Source: Planctomycetota bacterium (GTDB lineage: Bacteria; Planctomycetota; UBA1135; GCA-002686595). Taken from it: a stretch of DNA of 64,000 bases. Location: contig JAJDEU010000043.1 of the NCBI GenBank assembly GCA_029259635.1, positions 1-64,000 of the forward strand, read 5' to 3'. Below the pieces are notes generated by a model. That model searched no databases. It worked only from the letters and a program-made list of their open reading frames with translations, and had not been told where the DNA came from. Of this stretch, positions 45,434 to 56,424 are shown in pieces. The position numbers and the translations under genes were made by a program. Numbering within the stretch: position 1 is the first letter of the stretch; every line of letters begins with the position of its first letter.

Positions 45434-46696
45434 TTAGAACACGAAGTAGCCGCGCAGGTCGGACATCGAGATGATGCTGACGCTCTTGGCTTCGGCCTCG
45501 CGGTAAATGTCGAGCTCGTAGGGCTGACGGGGCTCGTCCAGAGGCTCGCCGTCCTCATCTTCGAAGACGGCCGCTCCGACGATGAGGTAGTGCGTGTCGA
45601 GTTGCAAACCGGACTGAACCTGAATCCCGATGCGGTCGAGAAGCGCGATCACCTCGGCTTCACTGGGGCTGGAGAAGCGCCCGGCGAGAACGGCGTTGCG
45701 CTGGCCGCCCGGCGTATAGACCACATTATCGATGGCGTCCTCGGGAACTACCGGATCGAAGTTGCTCACGATGTCATAGAACTCGACCTTGGCCATTTCG
45801 GGCTTGAGATCCGTTACTCGGCAGCGTGCTTTCAAGCGCTTCTTGCCGACTCCGCCGCTGAGCACATCGAAGATCGTACCGCGGGCGAGGCGATCGTTGG
45901 CTCCGATGTCGATCCAACCGGTGGAGAGCTTCGGCGAAACCGACAGAACTTTGCCGTCGAGCGTGTCCGGCTCTTTCGGAAGAGCGAGGGTGCGCGAAAG
46001 GGCGGCCGTACGGCCCTGAGCTTCATCGAGCATACTGGCGGACTCCGCCAACGCGTTCTCCGCTTCGATTCCCGCTTCGATCAGCTTGTTGTTGGCGTCG
46101 ACCGCTTCTTGCTGAGCATTCGCGAGCCGCTTCGCATTGTCGGCCTGGTTGCGTTGGAACTTATCCGCCTCGTCCGAGAGCTGCTGGCGCAGAGCCGCAA
46201 GCTCCGCATTCTTCGCGTTGGTGATGTCCGATTCCGTACGGCGCGCTTGCGCAAGCTCACCTTCCAACGTCGTGATCCGATTGCGCTTCTCTTCGAGCTC
46301 CGCCGTCGCGCGCTTGTAGGCCTTGATCGCCGGCGCCAGGTGATCCTGGAAGGTCTTCGGCGAGGCGTCGGTGATTCCGAAATCGTCTTTCAAGCCCTCG
46401 AGGCTCTTCTTCATCGCGTCAAGATCCATGCGCGGGTCGGCGGCCTCGGCGTCGAACCAACCGGTGGCGAAGGTCTGGTCGCGGGCAATATCCGCCTCGG
46501 CATTGAACCGCGCCGTCGCTTCTTCAACCTCCGCTTTCGCGGAGATCACATTTTTCTCGGCTGCGGTGAGATCTTGGGTCGCAATGAAGGCAAAGGCTAG
46601 AGAGACGAAGAACAGCACAAGCACGGTGATCATCCATACGATGCTGATTCGTGCGGCTCCACGGGTGGAACGGGTCATTCGCGATACCTCGGTCAT
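45434..46696 (-). CDS. membrane-anchored coiled-coil protein with BRCT-like C-terminus
   Basis: 420 residues (the next Met, six codons in, may be the start). One membrane segment (IVWMITVLVLFFVSLAFAFIA, about 19-39). Residues 45-235 are a long coiled coil (ATAELEEKRNRITTLEGELAQA and onward). Residues 245-320 form a small beta domain. Residues 325-420 (LAGRFSSPSEAEVIALLDRIG, then LDTHYLIVGAA, then AEAKSVSIISMSDLRGYF) resemble a BRCT domain, usually found in DNA-damage and replication proteins. Combination with a membrane anchor is not one I know. Function unknown; a structural or cell-cycle role is speculation. Confidence 0.7.
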   Translation of the reverse strand: MTEVSRMTRSTRGAARISIVWMITVLVLFFVSLAFAFIATQDLTAAEKNVISAKAEVEEATARFNAEADIARDQTFATGWFDAEAADPRMDLDAMKKSLEGLKDDFGITDASPKTFQDHLAPAIKAYKRATAELEEKRNRITTLEGELAQARRTESDITNAKNAELAALRQQLSDEADKFQRNQADNAKRLANAQQEAVDANNKLIEAGIEAENALAESASMLDEAQGRTAALSRTLALPKEPDTLDGKVLSVSPKLSTGWIDIGANDRLARGTIFDVLSGGVGKKRLKARCRVTDLKPEMAKVEFYDIVSNFDPVVPEDAIDNVVYTPGGQRNAVLAGRFSSPSEAEVIALLDRIGIQVQSGLQLDTHYLIVGAAVFEDEDGEPLDEPRQPYELDIYREAEAKSVSIISMSDLRGYFVF

Positions 46697-47015
46697 GGGC
46701 GAAGAAGGGGTCGTGCCTAGGGGCAGCAGGGAATGGCGGGGGGGAATCCGAAGCCGTCAAAGAGGAGCTTCCGGAACCCGCATTCAGCGCCAAGAAAGGC
46801 GATGAGGGGGCTAAGGGAATACATTACGGGGCGGGTTTTGGGCAAGAGGGAACTGGCAGAGCTTGACGCTCACGCTCTTGTTTCTAGCTTGAAGCCTCGG
46901 AATCGACGACTCGGGGTCCTGCATCGGGTACCCGGCTCGGTCGCTCGGGTTTCCAGCCTCGCCCTCCTTTCCGGCCAAATCTCGCGATTCATCCGGCTCC
47001 AGAACTGACCTCTCC
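46697..47015. other. divergent intergenic region between the BRCT-like gene and coaE
   Basis: No gene seen. It must hold both promoters. No repeats or strong hairpins recognised. Confidence 0.5.
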
Positions 47016-47678
47016 GTGTCCCCTCCCCCCACCTCTCCGCGCTCACAGAATCCGAAAGATTCCGACCGGGATCCGGTTGTGATCGGCATGCTCGGCGGAA
47101 TCGCCTCGGGTAAGTCCTTGGCAGCTCGGCTCCTCGCCGGTCCCGCGGGCGCTGTCATCGATGCCGACCACTTGGCCCACGAGGTCCTGGGCTCGCCCCA
47201 AACAGCGGCCTTTTTGCGCGAGCGCTTCGGCCCCGAGGTCCTCGATGAGCGAGGATCCCCCATTCGCGCTGCTCTCGCCGACCGAGTCTTTGCAAGCCCT
47301 GACGATCTCGCGGCACTCGAAGCCTGGACCCATCCGATCGTTCGTGCCAGGATCTTGGAGGAGATCGCTGCTGCGCGCGACTCCCATCGAAGCCCAATCG
47401 TTCTCGATGTGCCCCTCCTACTCGAGAATGATGCGCAGCACGCTCTCGTCGGGAAGTGCGATCACTTGGTGTTCGTCGACTCCGAGAAGAGCGACCGGGA
47501 CCAGAGAGCCCGGGAAAATCGAAACTGGAAGCCCGGTGACCTAGAGCGGCGAGAGGCCGCGCAGTGGTCCATGAATAAGAAGCGCGCAGCCGCTTCCCAC
47601 CTGATATCGAACGGCGGAGACACAGCTCAACTCGAAGGACAAATTCGAGAGCTGCGCGAAGAACTCAACCTCGAATAG
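47016..47678 (+). CDS. coaE: dephospho-CoA kinase
   Basis: 220 residues from a GTG. GMLGGIASGKS is the Walker A, VIDADHLAHEVL the substrate-binding strand, VLDVPLLLEND the Walker B region. It phosphorylates dephospho-CoA to CoA, the last step of CoA synthesis. A 25-residue N-terminal extension precedes the P-loop, so a later start is possible. Rho follows 144 bp on. Confidence 0.93.
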   Translation: MSPPPTSPRSQNPKDSDRDPVVIGMLGGIASGKSLAARLLAGPAGAVIDADHLAHEVLGSPQTAAFLRERFGPEVLDERGSPIRAALADRVFASPDDLAALEAWTHPIVRARILEEIAAARDSHRSPIVLDVPLLLENDAQHALVGKCDHLVFVDSEKSDRDQRARENRNWKPGDLERREAAQWSMNKKRAAASHLISNGGDTAQLEGQIRELREELNLE

Positions 47679-47822
47679 ATCAGCAGCAAAGAAGGATTTA
47701 GCGGCGAGCATGCGTCGACCTTCGCTAGCTGAATAAAACCGCCACCCACCTTGGCGTCCGATGATCCCACCGATCAGCGGTCCGACGACAACCCCTCGAT
47801 CCGAGAGCAGTAAGAGAGATCC

Positions 47823-49280
<1,458 letters not shown>

Positions 49281-49284
49281 CCGC

Positions 49285-50529
49285 GTGAAGATCCTCTTCG
49301 GAATCGACACTTGGGGACTGGTCGGCGGGACCGAGCGCTATGCGACGGTCGTCGTGCCCGCACTCGCCGCCAACGGTCACGAGGTCTCCGTACTCTGTCG
49401 ACACGAGCCCGAGCCGGGCTTCTTGAGCGAGCACATTCAGTCGGTGATTCACGAGCCGGCACTGGGGGAAGCGGGCCTCTCGCGAGCGCAGGCCCGCGAC
49501 CTGGCGCGACGAGTCGAAGAGCTCGCTCCCGACGTCATTTACCTGCAAGCTCTGCGCAACATCGACGCGCTCGACGCGCTCGTCGGAGTCGCTCCGCTCG
49601 TTCGCTATGTCCACGACCACACCCTCTTCTGTCCGGGACTGAACAAGTACCACGAGAACGGCGATCTGTGCACGTCGCCGATGGGTTCCGCTTGCCTGGA
49701 CTACTACTACCTCAAGCAAGGCTGCATCTGCTTCAAGCAGATTCAACACGGCAATCGCGTCACCGAGCCGCTGAAGATCATTCGCGATCGCATGCACGAG
49801 ATCGAGGCGACGGCCAAGTCGAGCCATGTCTTGACGAACTCCTTCTACATGCGCGACGAGCTCCTGCGGGTGGGCTTCGCGCCGGAGAAGACCTCGGTGC
49901 TCTACTACTTCACCCAGTCCGGCACCGACGCTCAACCCAAGGGCGAACTCCCGGAGGCCACCGAGGCTTTCCTCGCTCAGTCGGGCGCGCCGCTCATCTT
50001 CACGCCCGCTCGACTGACGCTACCCGATAAGGGCGTCGACTTTCTGCTCACCACACTGGCCTCGCTACAAGGAGAGTTTCGCGCGATCATCGCCGGCTCG
50101 GGTCCTGTCGAGGAGTATCTGCGGCAGAAAGCGATCGACGACGGGCTCGCCGATCGCGTGCACTTCACCGGTTGGCTCGGCTCGCCGGGGATGGAGACGC
50201 TCTACTCACTAGCCGACGTTGTCGTCTGCCCGTCCGTCTGGAACGAGCCCTTCGGCTTGATCGGAATCGAAGCCTACTGTCACGAAAAGCCCGTGGTCGC
50301 TTTCGGCGTCGGCGGCATTCCCGAGTGGCTGGATGACGGCGAGACCGGCTACCTGATCGAGCGGAAGAACACGGGCGCGATGGCGGAAGCGATCGATCGG
50401 TTAATCGCGGATCCGGAATTGGCGCGCAAGTTTGGCCAGGCCGGTCGAGACAAGCGTGATCGCGAGTTCGGTTACGACCGACACATGGAGACGCTCGAGC
50501 ACCTGCTACTCACCGCGGCTGGCGCGTAG
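49285..50529 (+). CDS. GT4-family glycosyltransferase
   Basis: 414 residues from a GTG four bases after the rho stop. GTERYATVVVPALAANGHEV is the donor-binding N-terminus and VCPSVWNEPFGLIGIEAYCHEKPVVAFGVGGIPEW the EX7E GT-B signature. Also Cys-rich in the first domain (FCPGLNKY, LCTSPMGSAC, GCICF). It transfers an activated sugar in polysaccharide or glycan synthesis. Its last 24 bases overlap the end of the convergent GT2 gene. Substrate unknown. Confidence 0.92.
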   Translation: MKILFGIDTWGLVGGTERYATVVVPALAANGHEVSVLCRHEPEPGFLSEHIQSVIHEPALGEAGLSRAQARDLARRVEELAPDVIYLQALRNIDALDALVGVAPLVRYVHDHTLFCPGLNKYHENGDLCTSPMGSACLDYYYLKQGCICFKQIQHGNRVTEPLKIIRDRMHEIEATAKSSHVLTNSFYMRDELLRVGFAPEKTSVLYYFTQSGTDAQPKGELPEATEAFLAQSGAPLIFTPARLTLPDKGVDFLLTTLASLQGEFRAIIAGSGPVEEYLRQKAIDDGLADRVHFTGWLGSPGMETLYSLADVVVCPSVWNEPFGLIGIEAYCHEKPVVAFGVGGIPEWLDDGETGYLIERKNTGAMAEAIDRLIADPELARKFGQAGRDKRDREFGYDRHMETLEHLLLTAAGA

Positions 50530-51471
50530 CCCGCTCGTCGCCGTTAGGACTTCGCGGAAGCTGAGCTTGCGCTTGCTCGCGGGCTTGCGTGCCGCCAGCG
50601 CCTCTTGGTACTGATCAAGGGCGAGCAGGATCCAAACCAGCTCTTCGCGCGAGTCGCCGAGCCAGGCGTCGGTGGCGCGTCGATACAGATCGCCGATGTG
50701 TTCCTCGAGCAGGTCGGGCTCATCCAGGAAGCTCCACTGGAAGAGCAAGCGGTTCTTCTCAATGATCGCGCGCACGAACTCCGGTTCGACCAACTTGCCG
50801 ATCGTGCCGCGGTGGTGGTGCTCTACGACCGAGGCCGGTTGGTAGAGGACGCGTTTGCCGGCGAGCCACGCGCGGAAACACAGGTCGAGGTCCTCCAGAT
50901 AGAAGGGCTCGTAGAGCGGGTTCATCCCATCCATCGCGAGAAAGGCGCTCTTCGAGATCAGCGAGGTCCCGCCGACCGCGAAGACGATCGGGCGCTTTGC
51001 TGACGAGTCTCCGGTTGGCTCCGAGGAGAGTCCCGGCTGCACGAGTTCTACGGACCCGGCGGAATAGTCGAGCTCCGTAATGGATTCGATCGCGTCCTTG
51101 CCATCCAGCAAGACCTTCGGCGCAACGGCGAAGACATCCTCTTCTGCCATGCACTCGATCAGTGGATCGAGGAAACCGAGGTGCACTCGCACATCGGGAT
51201 TCATGCAGAACACCAGATCGTTCTTGGCGGCGTTGATGCCGCGCTTCAGCGCTCGGGCGAACCCCGCATTGCGCGCCTGCGAGACGACGATGCAGGTTGG
51301 GAACTCCTTCTGCGCCCATTCCGAGAGCAGCGTTTCGCCCGTGTCGTCGACGAGGATGACCTCATCGGAGAGATCCCGAGCGGCGAGCTCTTTGAAGAGC
51401 GCCGGCAGATTGGATCTGAGCAGGTCGCGATCGTCGAGGCACGGAATCACAATGGAGACAGAAGGTTTCAT
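50506..51471 (-). CDS. GT2-family glycosyltransferase
   Basis: 321 residues from the ATG of MKPSVSIVIPCLD, which overlaps the preceding stop by four bases (ATGA). The GT-A fold shows DEVILVDDTGE, NAGFARALKRGINAAKNDLVFCMNPDVR and FYLEDLDLCFRAWLAGKRVLY with the catalytic ED. VVEHHHRGTIGK is a GT2 ending. The gene is coupled to the GT4-coiled-coil gene upstream, so both probably build the same glycan. Confidence 0.92.
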   Translation of the reverse strand: MKPSVSIVIPCLDDRDLLRSNLPALFKELAARDLSDEVILVDDTGETLLSEWAQKEFPTCIVVSQARNAGFARALKRGINAAKNDLVFCMNPDVRVHLGFLDPLIECMAEEDVFAVAPKVLLDGKDAIESITELDYSAGSVELVQPGLSSEPTGDSSAKRPIVFAVGGTSLISKSAFLAMDGMNPLYEPFYLEDLDLCFRAWLAGKRVLYQPASVVEHHHRGTIGKLVEPEFVRAIIEKNRLLFQWSFLDEPDLLEEHIGDLYRRATDAWLGDSREELVWILLALDQYQEALAARKPASKRKLSFREVLTATSGLRASRGE

Positions 51472-54284
51472 CGCGACTCCCCTTTCCCGGATTCGGTGCT
51501 CCAAGATCGAATTCGATCCCGCAGCTCGCCGACGAGCAGCGAAAAGCGTTTGCCGATCCACTGCTCCGCGCGTTCTTGGACAAGGTCCATCTCGAGACGC
51601 CGCCAGTGAAGCTCGCGCTCTTCCGTATCGAGTCGGTCGAGAAGAAGTTCGACGCGAAGTCCGAGGTCGTCAGGCGCGACCTCCATTTCATCGAAGTCCA
51701 GAACGCGCTCGACGTCGTGCAGCAAAGACTCCCAATTTTCCCGCACAGCATCGGAAATCGCTGCTGGGTCTTGACCGGCATCACGGCTCGGATTTTTCTC
51801 GTCAAACGCGATCAAAGTCTCCCGTGAAGACACGAGCCACGCGCGCAGTTCGAATTCGATGGACCCGAAACGCTGAAGGGTTTCGGCCTGCTCAGCGATT
51901 CGCTGCTCCGATTCGAGCGCGCTTCTCTCAACAAGTTCCAGCTTCTGCGCCAACTCATCCCGCGCGCTCTCGTGCAGTCCGCTCGCATGCTCGAAGTGCT
52001 TCGCGCGCTCACGGCTCTCTTTCAAGAGGCCCTCTAGCCACGTCGACTTCTTCTCCAATTCCCCAATGGCTGCGGTTCGATCTTCCAGGACACCCGCAAG
52101 CCAATCCGCTCGCTTCGCCGCTTCACGCATCGCGAGCTCCCGTTCCTCGAGCTCGGCAGTCTTAGCCACAAGCGCCTGCTCTATTCCTTCAACTCTCCCT
52201 TCGGCAGCCTCCACCTCCGCCGTTTTGCTCGCAATCGTCTCTTCGAACCACCCGCTCTTCTTCTCCAATTCCACGACCTGCGCCTTCAATCCCGCGATCG
52301 TCTCCATCTGCCACTCGCTCCTGGTCTCCAGCTCCTCGATCTCCGTAAGTCGGTTGGCGACCTCGCTCTCCAGCCACGCCTCTTTCTGGTGCAAGCCTTC
52401 GACTTCGAGGACCTTGGCGGCTAAATCCCGCTCCAGCCACTCGCGTTGCTGATCCAAATCGACCCGCGCCCTCGCCATGTCATCGCGTTCCGACGCCAGC
52501 GCCTCGACCTCCAGCTTCTTCGCTGCAATCGACTCGCTCAACCAGGAGCGCTCTCGCTTTAGATCCCGAACGGCCTTTTCTCGGCCATCGACGACCTCAC
52601 TCATCCAATCGATTTTCTGAGTGAGCGCGCTCAGCTCGCGTTCTTCTTCAACGAGCGTCTGGCGAACCCAGTCGGACTCGCGCCGTCTGTCGCGAAGTTG
52701 ATTTTGAGTGTCGGAGCGGCGCGCGAGCGCGTTCGTCAACAGCTCGATGGTGTCCGGCGCCGACTTCTTCAGCAGCTTGCTGCCCAACTCGCCGATGCCG
52801 CTCATGGTCTGAAGGAAGAGCTCCCGACTCGGCCTAGCGAGGAGCTCTTCGTAGCGAGCCACGGATTTCCTCAGGCTCGCAGGCAGATCGCGCTTGGCCC
52901 GACTGACCTTGGTCGAGCCGACCGATTGATAGATGCGCTGAAGCTCTTTGGCTTGATCATCAATGCTGTGCACTCTCTTGATCTTCGCGGCCAGGTTCGC
53001 GAGCAGACCATTTTCTGATGCGCAGCGATCCAAGAGCAGCGCGAGCTGCTTCGCGTCCCCCGGCTCGAAGAGCAGTCCATCCACACCGTCCCGCACGCTC
53101 TCCGGAAGTGCGCCCAAGTTACTTGTGATTACCGGCCGTCCCGCAGCGAAGGCTTCCCGAATCACGATCGGATAGTTTTCGACCCAGAGCGACGGAACGA
53201 CGACGACGTCCACGCTCGCCAGTGCGCGCGGCAACTCGTGGGATTCATAGGCCCCACACCACTTGGCTTTGACCTTGCGCGACAGCTTTTTGAGTAGCTC
53301 GACGTAAGGTTTGTCGGTGCCCAGACCGTGCAAGCTAAGCTCGGCCGGCTCCTTTTGCTGACGGAAGGCTTCCAGCAGCACGTGCACACCTTTGTGCTTG
53401 GAGAACCCGCCGAAGTAGCCGATCCGAAGCGGCTCCTTCTCGCTCGCCGATCCGCGTTGCACCGCAGAGTCACGGGCAACTCGCTCGAGTTCCGCCGTCT
53501 CGATTCCGTAGGGCAGGTGTTGAATGCGCTTGCCTTCAAGCCCGCCCTCGATCAAGCGATCCCGCAAGAACTTGGTGGGAGCAAGAACCAGATCGAGTTT
53601 CTCGAAGTCCTCCGCTCGACGCTTGTCCAGCGTCTCCCTCAGCTCCAGCGCGTTGCGACCATCTTCCTTCGTAAAGCCCGCCTCTTTGGAGCGACCATCG
53701 AGCGCCGCCGTGAGCTTGACTCGATTCGATTTCGAGAGCTGTTCGCCAAGCGCTCCCATCTGATAGTCCCCGAGCTTTTCAACTCCATTGAGCACGGCCA
53801 GCGCCTGGTCACAACGAGCGCAAGCCTTCGGGTCACCGACCGTCTCGCAGCGCTCGAGATCGGGACGCAGCAAGGTGTACCGGTGGCAAAAAGCGTAGTA
53901 GTCGTGCGCCGTATAGACCGTCGGAATCCCGCGCTTCTCCGCTTCCGCGATCAACCCGGTTCCGAGCTTGACCACGTGCTGAAAGTGCACGAGATCCGGG
54001 CGCTCACGATCCAAAAAATCGCCGAAGCGGCTCGCCACTCCCTTGGGGTTGAGCATCTCTTCCGGCCCAGTGGGATCGGGTCCGGCAGCTAACCAGGTCA
54101 CGCCGAAACCGTCGGTCTCCTCGCGCCTCAGAGCGAGATGCGGGAGTCCATTCGGGGGGCACGGCGCGAACACCTCCACAGCGTGCCCAGCGCGCACGAG
54201 GGCTGCTGCCAGGCTGCGGGTGTAGTTCTCGACTCCCGTGCGCTCGTTGGGAGGAAAGCCGTGAACAATCAGAGAGATTCGCAT
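51468..54284 (-). CDS. GT4 glycosyltransferase fused to a long coiled coil
   Basis: 938 residues from the ATG of MRISLIVHGFPPNE. Residues 1-450 are a GT-B GT4 enzyme (GFPPNERTGVENYTRSLAAALVR, HFQHVVKLG, IGYFGGFSKHKGVHVLLEAF, VVVPSLWVENYPIVIREAFAAGRPVI with the EX7E pair). A Cys cluster (CHRY, CETVG, CARC) lies in the first domain. Residues about 520-870 are a coiled coil with a repeated W-L-E/W-M-E pattern (RSWLSESIAAKKLEVEAL; WLERDLAAKVLEVEGL; WFEETIASKTAEVE). The C-terminal 60 residues are also helical. A GT fused to such a long coiled coil probably acts in a large polymerase complex that controls chain length. Confidence 0.88.
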   Translation of the reverse strand: MRISLIVHGFPPNERTGVENYTRSLAAALVRAGHAVEVFAPCPPNGLPHLALRREETDGFGVTWLAAGPDPTGPEEMLNPKGVASRFGDFLDRERPDLVHFQHVVKLGTGLIAEAEKRGIPTVYTAHDYYAFCHRYTLLRPDLERCETVGDPKACARCDQALAVLNGVEKLGDYQMGALGEQLSKSNRVKLTAALDGRSKEAGFTKEDGRNALELRETLDKRRAEDFEKLDLVLAPTKFLRDRLIEGGLEGKRIQHLPYGIETAELERVARDSAVQRGSASEKEPLRIGYFGGFSKHKGVHVLLEAFRQQKEPAELSLHGLGTDKPYVELLKKLSRKVKAKWCGAYESHELPRALASVDVVVVPSLWVENYPIVIREAFAAGRPVITSNLGALPESVRDGVDGLLFEPGDAKQLALLLDRCASENGLLANLAAKIKRVHSIDDQAKELQRIYQSVGSTKVSRAKRDLPASLRKSVARYEELLARPSRELFLQTMSGIGELGSKLLKKSAPDTIELLTNALARRSDTQNQLRDRRRESDWVRQTLVEEERELSALTQKIDWMSEVVDGREKAVRDLKRERSWLSESIAAKKLEVEALASERDDMARARVDLDQQREWLERDLAAKVLEVEGLHQKEAWLESEVANRLTEIEELETRSEWQMETIAGLKAQVVELEKKSGWFEETIASKTAEVEAAEGRVEGIEQALVAKTAELEERELAMREAAKRADWLAGVLEDRTAAIGELEKKSTWLEGLLKESRERAKHFEHASGLHESARDELAQKLELVERSALESEQRIAEQAETLQRFGSIEFELRAWLVSSRETLIAFDEKNPSRDAGQDPAAISDAVRENWESLLHDVERVLDFDEMEVAPDDLGLRVELLLDRLDTEERELHWRRLEMDLVQERAEQWIGKRFSLLVGELRDRIRSWSTESGKGESR

Positions 54285-54617
54285 GGAGGGTGGGAGCTGA
54301 AACAGGCGGAGGAGATCCTCCTTTGCATTCTGCACGGCTCAAGGGCCCGCTTCAATCTATGAAGAGCGCCGTCCGAGAAAGAGCTGCAATACGGTAGAGC
54401 GGGAGCATCAATTCGAGTGCACGATGCCGCCGCGCACCCTCAGACGCAGCGGATCGGAAAAACGTTCCCTCTCTGCCCCCCTACCCGTCGACGGGCAGTT
54501 GGCGAGAGTTTCGTAGCAACTCTGTCAAAGCGGGAGCTTCGGTTAAGTCGGGCACCCAACTTCGTCGAGATGCCTGTCCGGGACGCGATCTTGGGAAGGA
54601 TCGCATAAAGGGAAATT
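54285..54617. other. divergent intergenic region before the pseudopilin operon
   Basis: No gene seen. It has the promoters of the GT4 gene and the prepilin operon. A 12-bp palindrome CCCGTCGACGGG lies near 54485. GGGAA precedes the first prepilin ATG. Confidence 0.5.
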
Positions 54618-55193
54618 ATGCTGGAAGCGAAACATCCGCGCAGCGCCGTTAGAGGCGGACGCGTGAGAAATGGTAATGGCGCGGGGTTCACCTTGGTGGA
54701 GCTCTCGCTAGCGATGACGGTGCTCGTCGTGGCACTCGTGAGTATCAGTGCCGCCACTCTGCGCGCTCATTCTCTGAGGCGTCAAAACCGAGAGACGACT
54801 CTCGCCTACGGCGCGATTCGATCCGCCGCCGAGCGCGTCCACTCGTTCTCCTACATCACCGTAGAAGATTCACCGGAGACCTGGGTGCAAGACATGCTCG
54901 CCACGTACGGCCCGGGCGGAACCGTCGGGAATACCTTCGACGTCGAGGGGCTGAATCCAGTCGGCGCCGGAGGCACCGTCGGGACGATTACCTTCATCAC
55001 CGACGAGACGCTGACCGACGCGGCGATCAATGCCGAGTTCGGAATGCCTCGCGACCTGAACGGTGACTTGGATGCCGCCGATAACGATGTCACCGGCGAC
55101 GCTCGCATCTTGCCGGTCATCCTCAACGTCAGTTACCGAGGCGGCAGTGGCGTTGTCAACCTGACCCACTCCTTCCTAGCGGTGGGTTTCTAA
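54618..55193 (+). CDS. type IV/II prepilin (PilV/GspI-like minor pseudopilin)
   Basis: 191 residues. The prepilin peptidase site is GAG/FTLVELSLAMTVLVVALVSISAA at about residues 22-45 with the conserved Glu at +5 (FTLVE). A GGGAAATT precedes the ATG. The C-terminal globular part has Asp-rich turns (DLNGDLDAADNDVTGDA), perhaps calcium binding. It overlaps no gene; the next starts four bases after its stop. Probably a tip or minor pilin. Confidence 0.88.
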   Translation: MLEAKHPRSAVRGGRVRNGNGAGFTLVELSLAMTVLVVALVSISAATLRAHSLRRQNRETTLAYGAIRSAAERVHSFSYITVEDSPETWVQDMLATYGPGGTVGNTFDVEGLNPVGAGGTVGTITFITDETLTDAAINAEFGMPRDLNGDLDAADNDVTGDARILPVILNVSYRGGSGVVNLTHSFLAVGF

Positions 55194-55197
55194 AATC

Positions 55198-56238
55198 ATG
55201 AGTACTCCGAACAAAGCTGTGTCACGCGCAGGCTTCACCCTGATCGAGCTCATGGTGACGACCACGCTCTTCTCCGTCATCATGCTCTCATCGATGGCCT
55301 TGATGGAGCGCGATGCCGACCTCTCGCAATCCACGCTCTCCCTCGCCGCCCTCGAAGATCGCTCGGGCCAGATGCTTCACAGCATCGAACGCGAGATGGC
55401 GGACGCGCTCATCAGCACACCGACGGCCATTCTCGCGACGGGGCTCACGCCGGGCACGACCAACGAAGCGGTGGTCTCGTCCACTCTGGGCTTTCCGGAA
55501 CAGGGCATCTTGATGCTGAGTCGCGGCACCGCTGAGTTCGAGGTCGCGCAGTACAACTCGCTCGGCCCCGGTCTCGATCGCTTTAGCAATTTAGTTCGCG
55601 CGCAAGCCTGTACGGCTTCCGCCTCCCACGACATCAACATGGAGATCGTCTGGGCCGGCCTTGCTGAGCCGATCGATGAGCAGACCGCTCCTCCCGCGAG
55701 CGCGTTCGATGGGATCGCATTCGAAGAAGGCGTCGGCGTTTTCTTTCGCGGAGCCGGAACGGGCATCTCTTTTCGAGTGCCAATCGACCCGGCGGGCGGG
55801 ACCAATTTCCTCAGCGGTGAGGACATCCAATGGGGAGCGACCATCGCGGGGAATCAAACCCTGACAGGCTGGAGTGCGATCGAGTTTGTCCCGACCTCGA
55901 CCTTCAATGAAGCCGACACCGGTGACGACATCAACAACGACGGCGACTTCTTGGACAGCTTTGACATCGGTCAGCTCCGTCGCCGTTCCTGGGACACCGC
56001 CAATCCCGGTGGAACCATTGAAGACTTGGGCCTCGGCCCGTCGGCAATCCTGCAAGAGACCTGCAATTGGGGTAGCGACTTGGACGGCGATGGATTCGAA
56101 GACCCCATCTTTCTGTGGAACCCAGAGACGAGGACCTTGCACACGCGCTTGTTCCTCATTGGACGGAGCGTCAAGGATCTACCCATTGTGAGGCGGGTGG
56201 AGTCCGTGCTTTTCCTTCGAAACGAGAACGCACTGTAA
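55198..56238 (+). CDS. type IV/II prepilin (PilW/GspJ-like minor pseudopilin)
   Basis: 346 residues. The processing site is SRAG/FTLIELMVTTTLFSVIMLSS (residues 10-30, Glu at +5). The large C-terminal part contains DTGDDINNDGDFLDSFD and SDLDGDGFEDP, calcium-binding-like Asp loops, and a final strand. The gene starts four bases after the first prepilin stop, so they are translationally coupled. Probably a component of the pilus or type II secretion tip. Confidence 0.88.
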   Translation: MSTPNKAVSRAGFTLIELMVTTTLFSVIMLSSMALMERDADLSQSTLSLAALEDRSGQMLHSIEREMADALISTPTAILATGLTPGTTNEAVVSSTLGFPEQGILMLSRGTAEFEVAQYNSLGPGLDRFSNLVRAQACTASASHDINMEIVWAGLAEPIDEQTAPPASAFDGIAFEEGVGVFFRGAGTGISFRVPIDPAGGTNFLSGEDIQWGATIAGNQTLTGWSAIEFVPTSTFNEADTGDDINNDGDFLDSFDIGQLRRRSWDTANPGGTIEDLGLGPSAILQETCNWGSDLDGDGFEDPIFLWNPETRTLHTRLFLIGRSVKDLPIVRRVESVLFLRNENAL

Positions 56239-56424
56239 AAAGAGGCACTGCAGAAAGACGCACAGCAAGAACTGGACTGCGGAGACCGCGACGAGAAGAG
56301 CACTCACAAGTACGACGAGAACAACTGACTTCGGTCAGAGGGAATAGAACACGGGAATCCTCCGGGAAGGGGAAGCCTGCAAACAGGAGCTGAGGCGCAT
56401 TTGCGCTTCACGTTAGGGGAAGTT

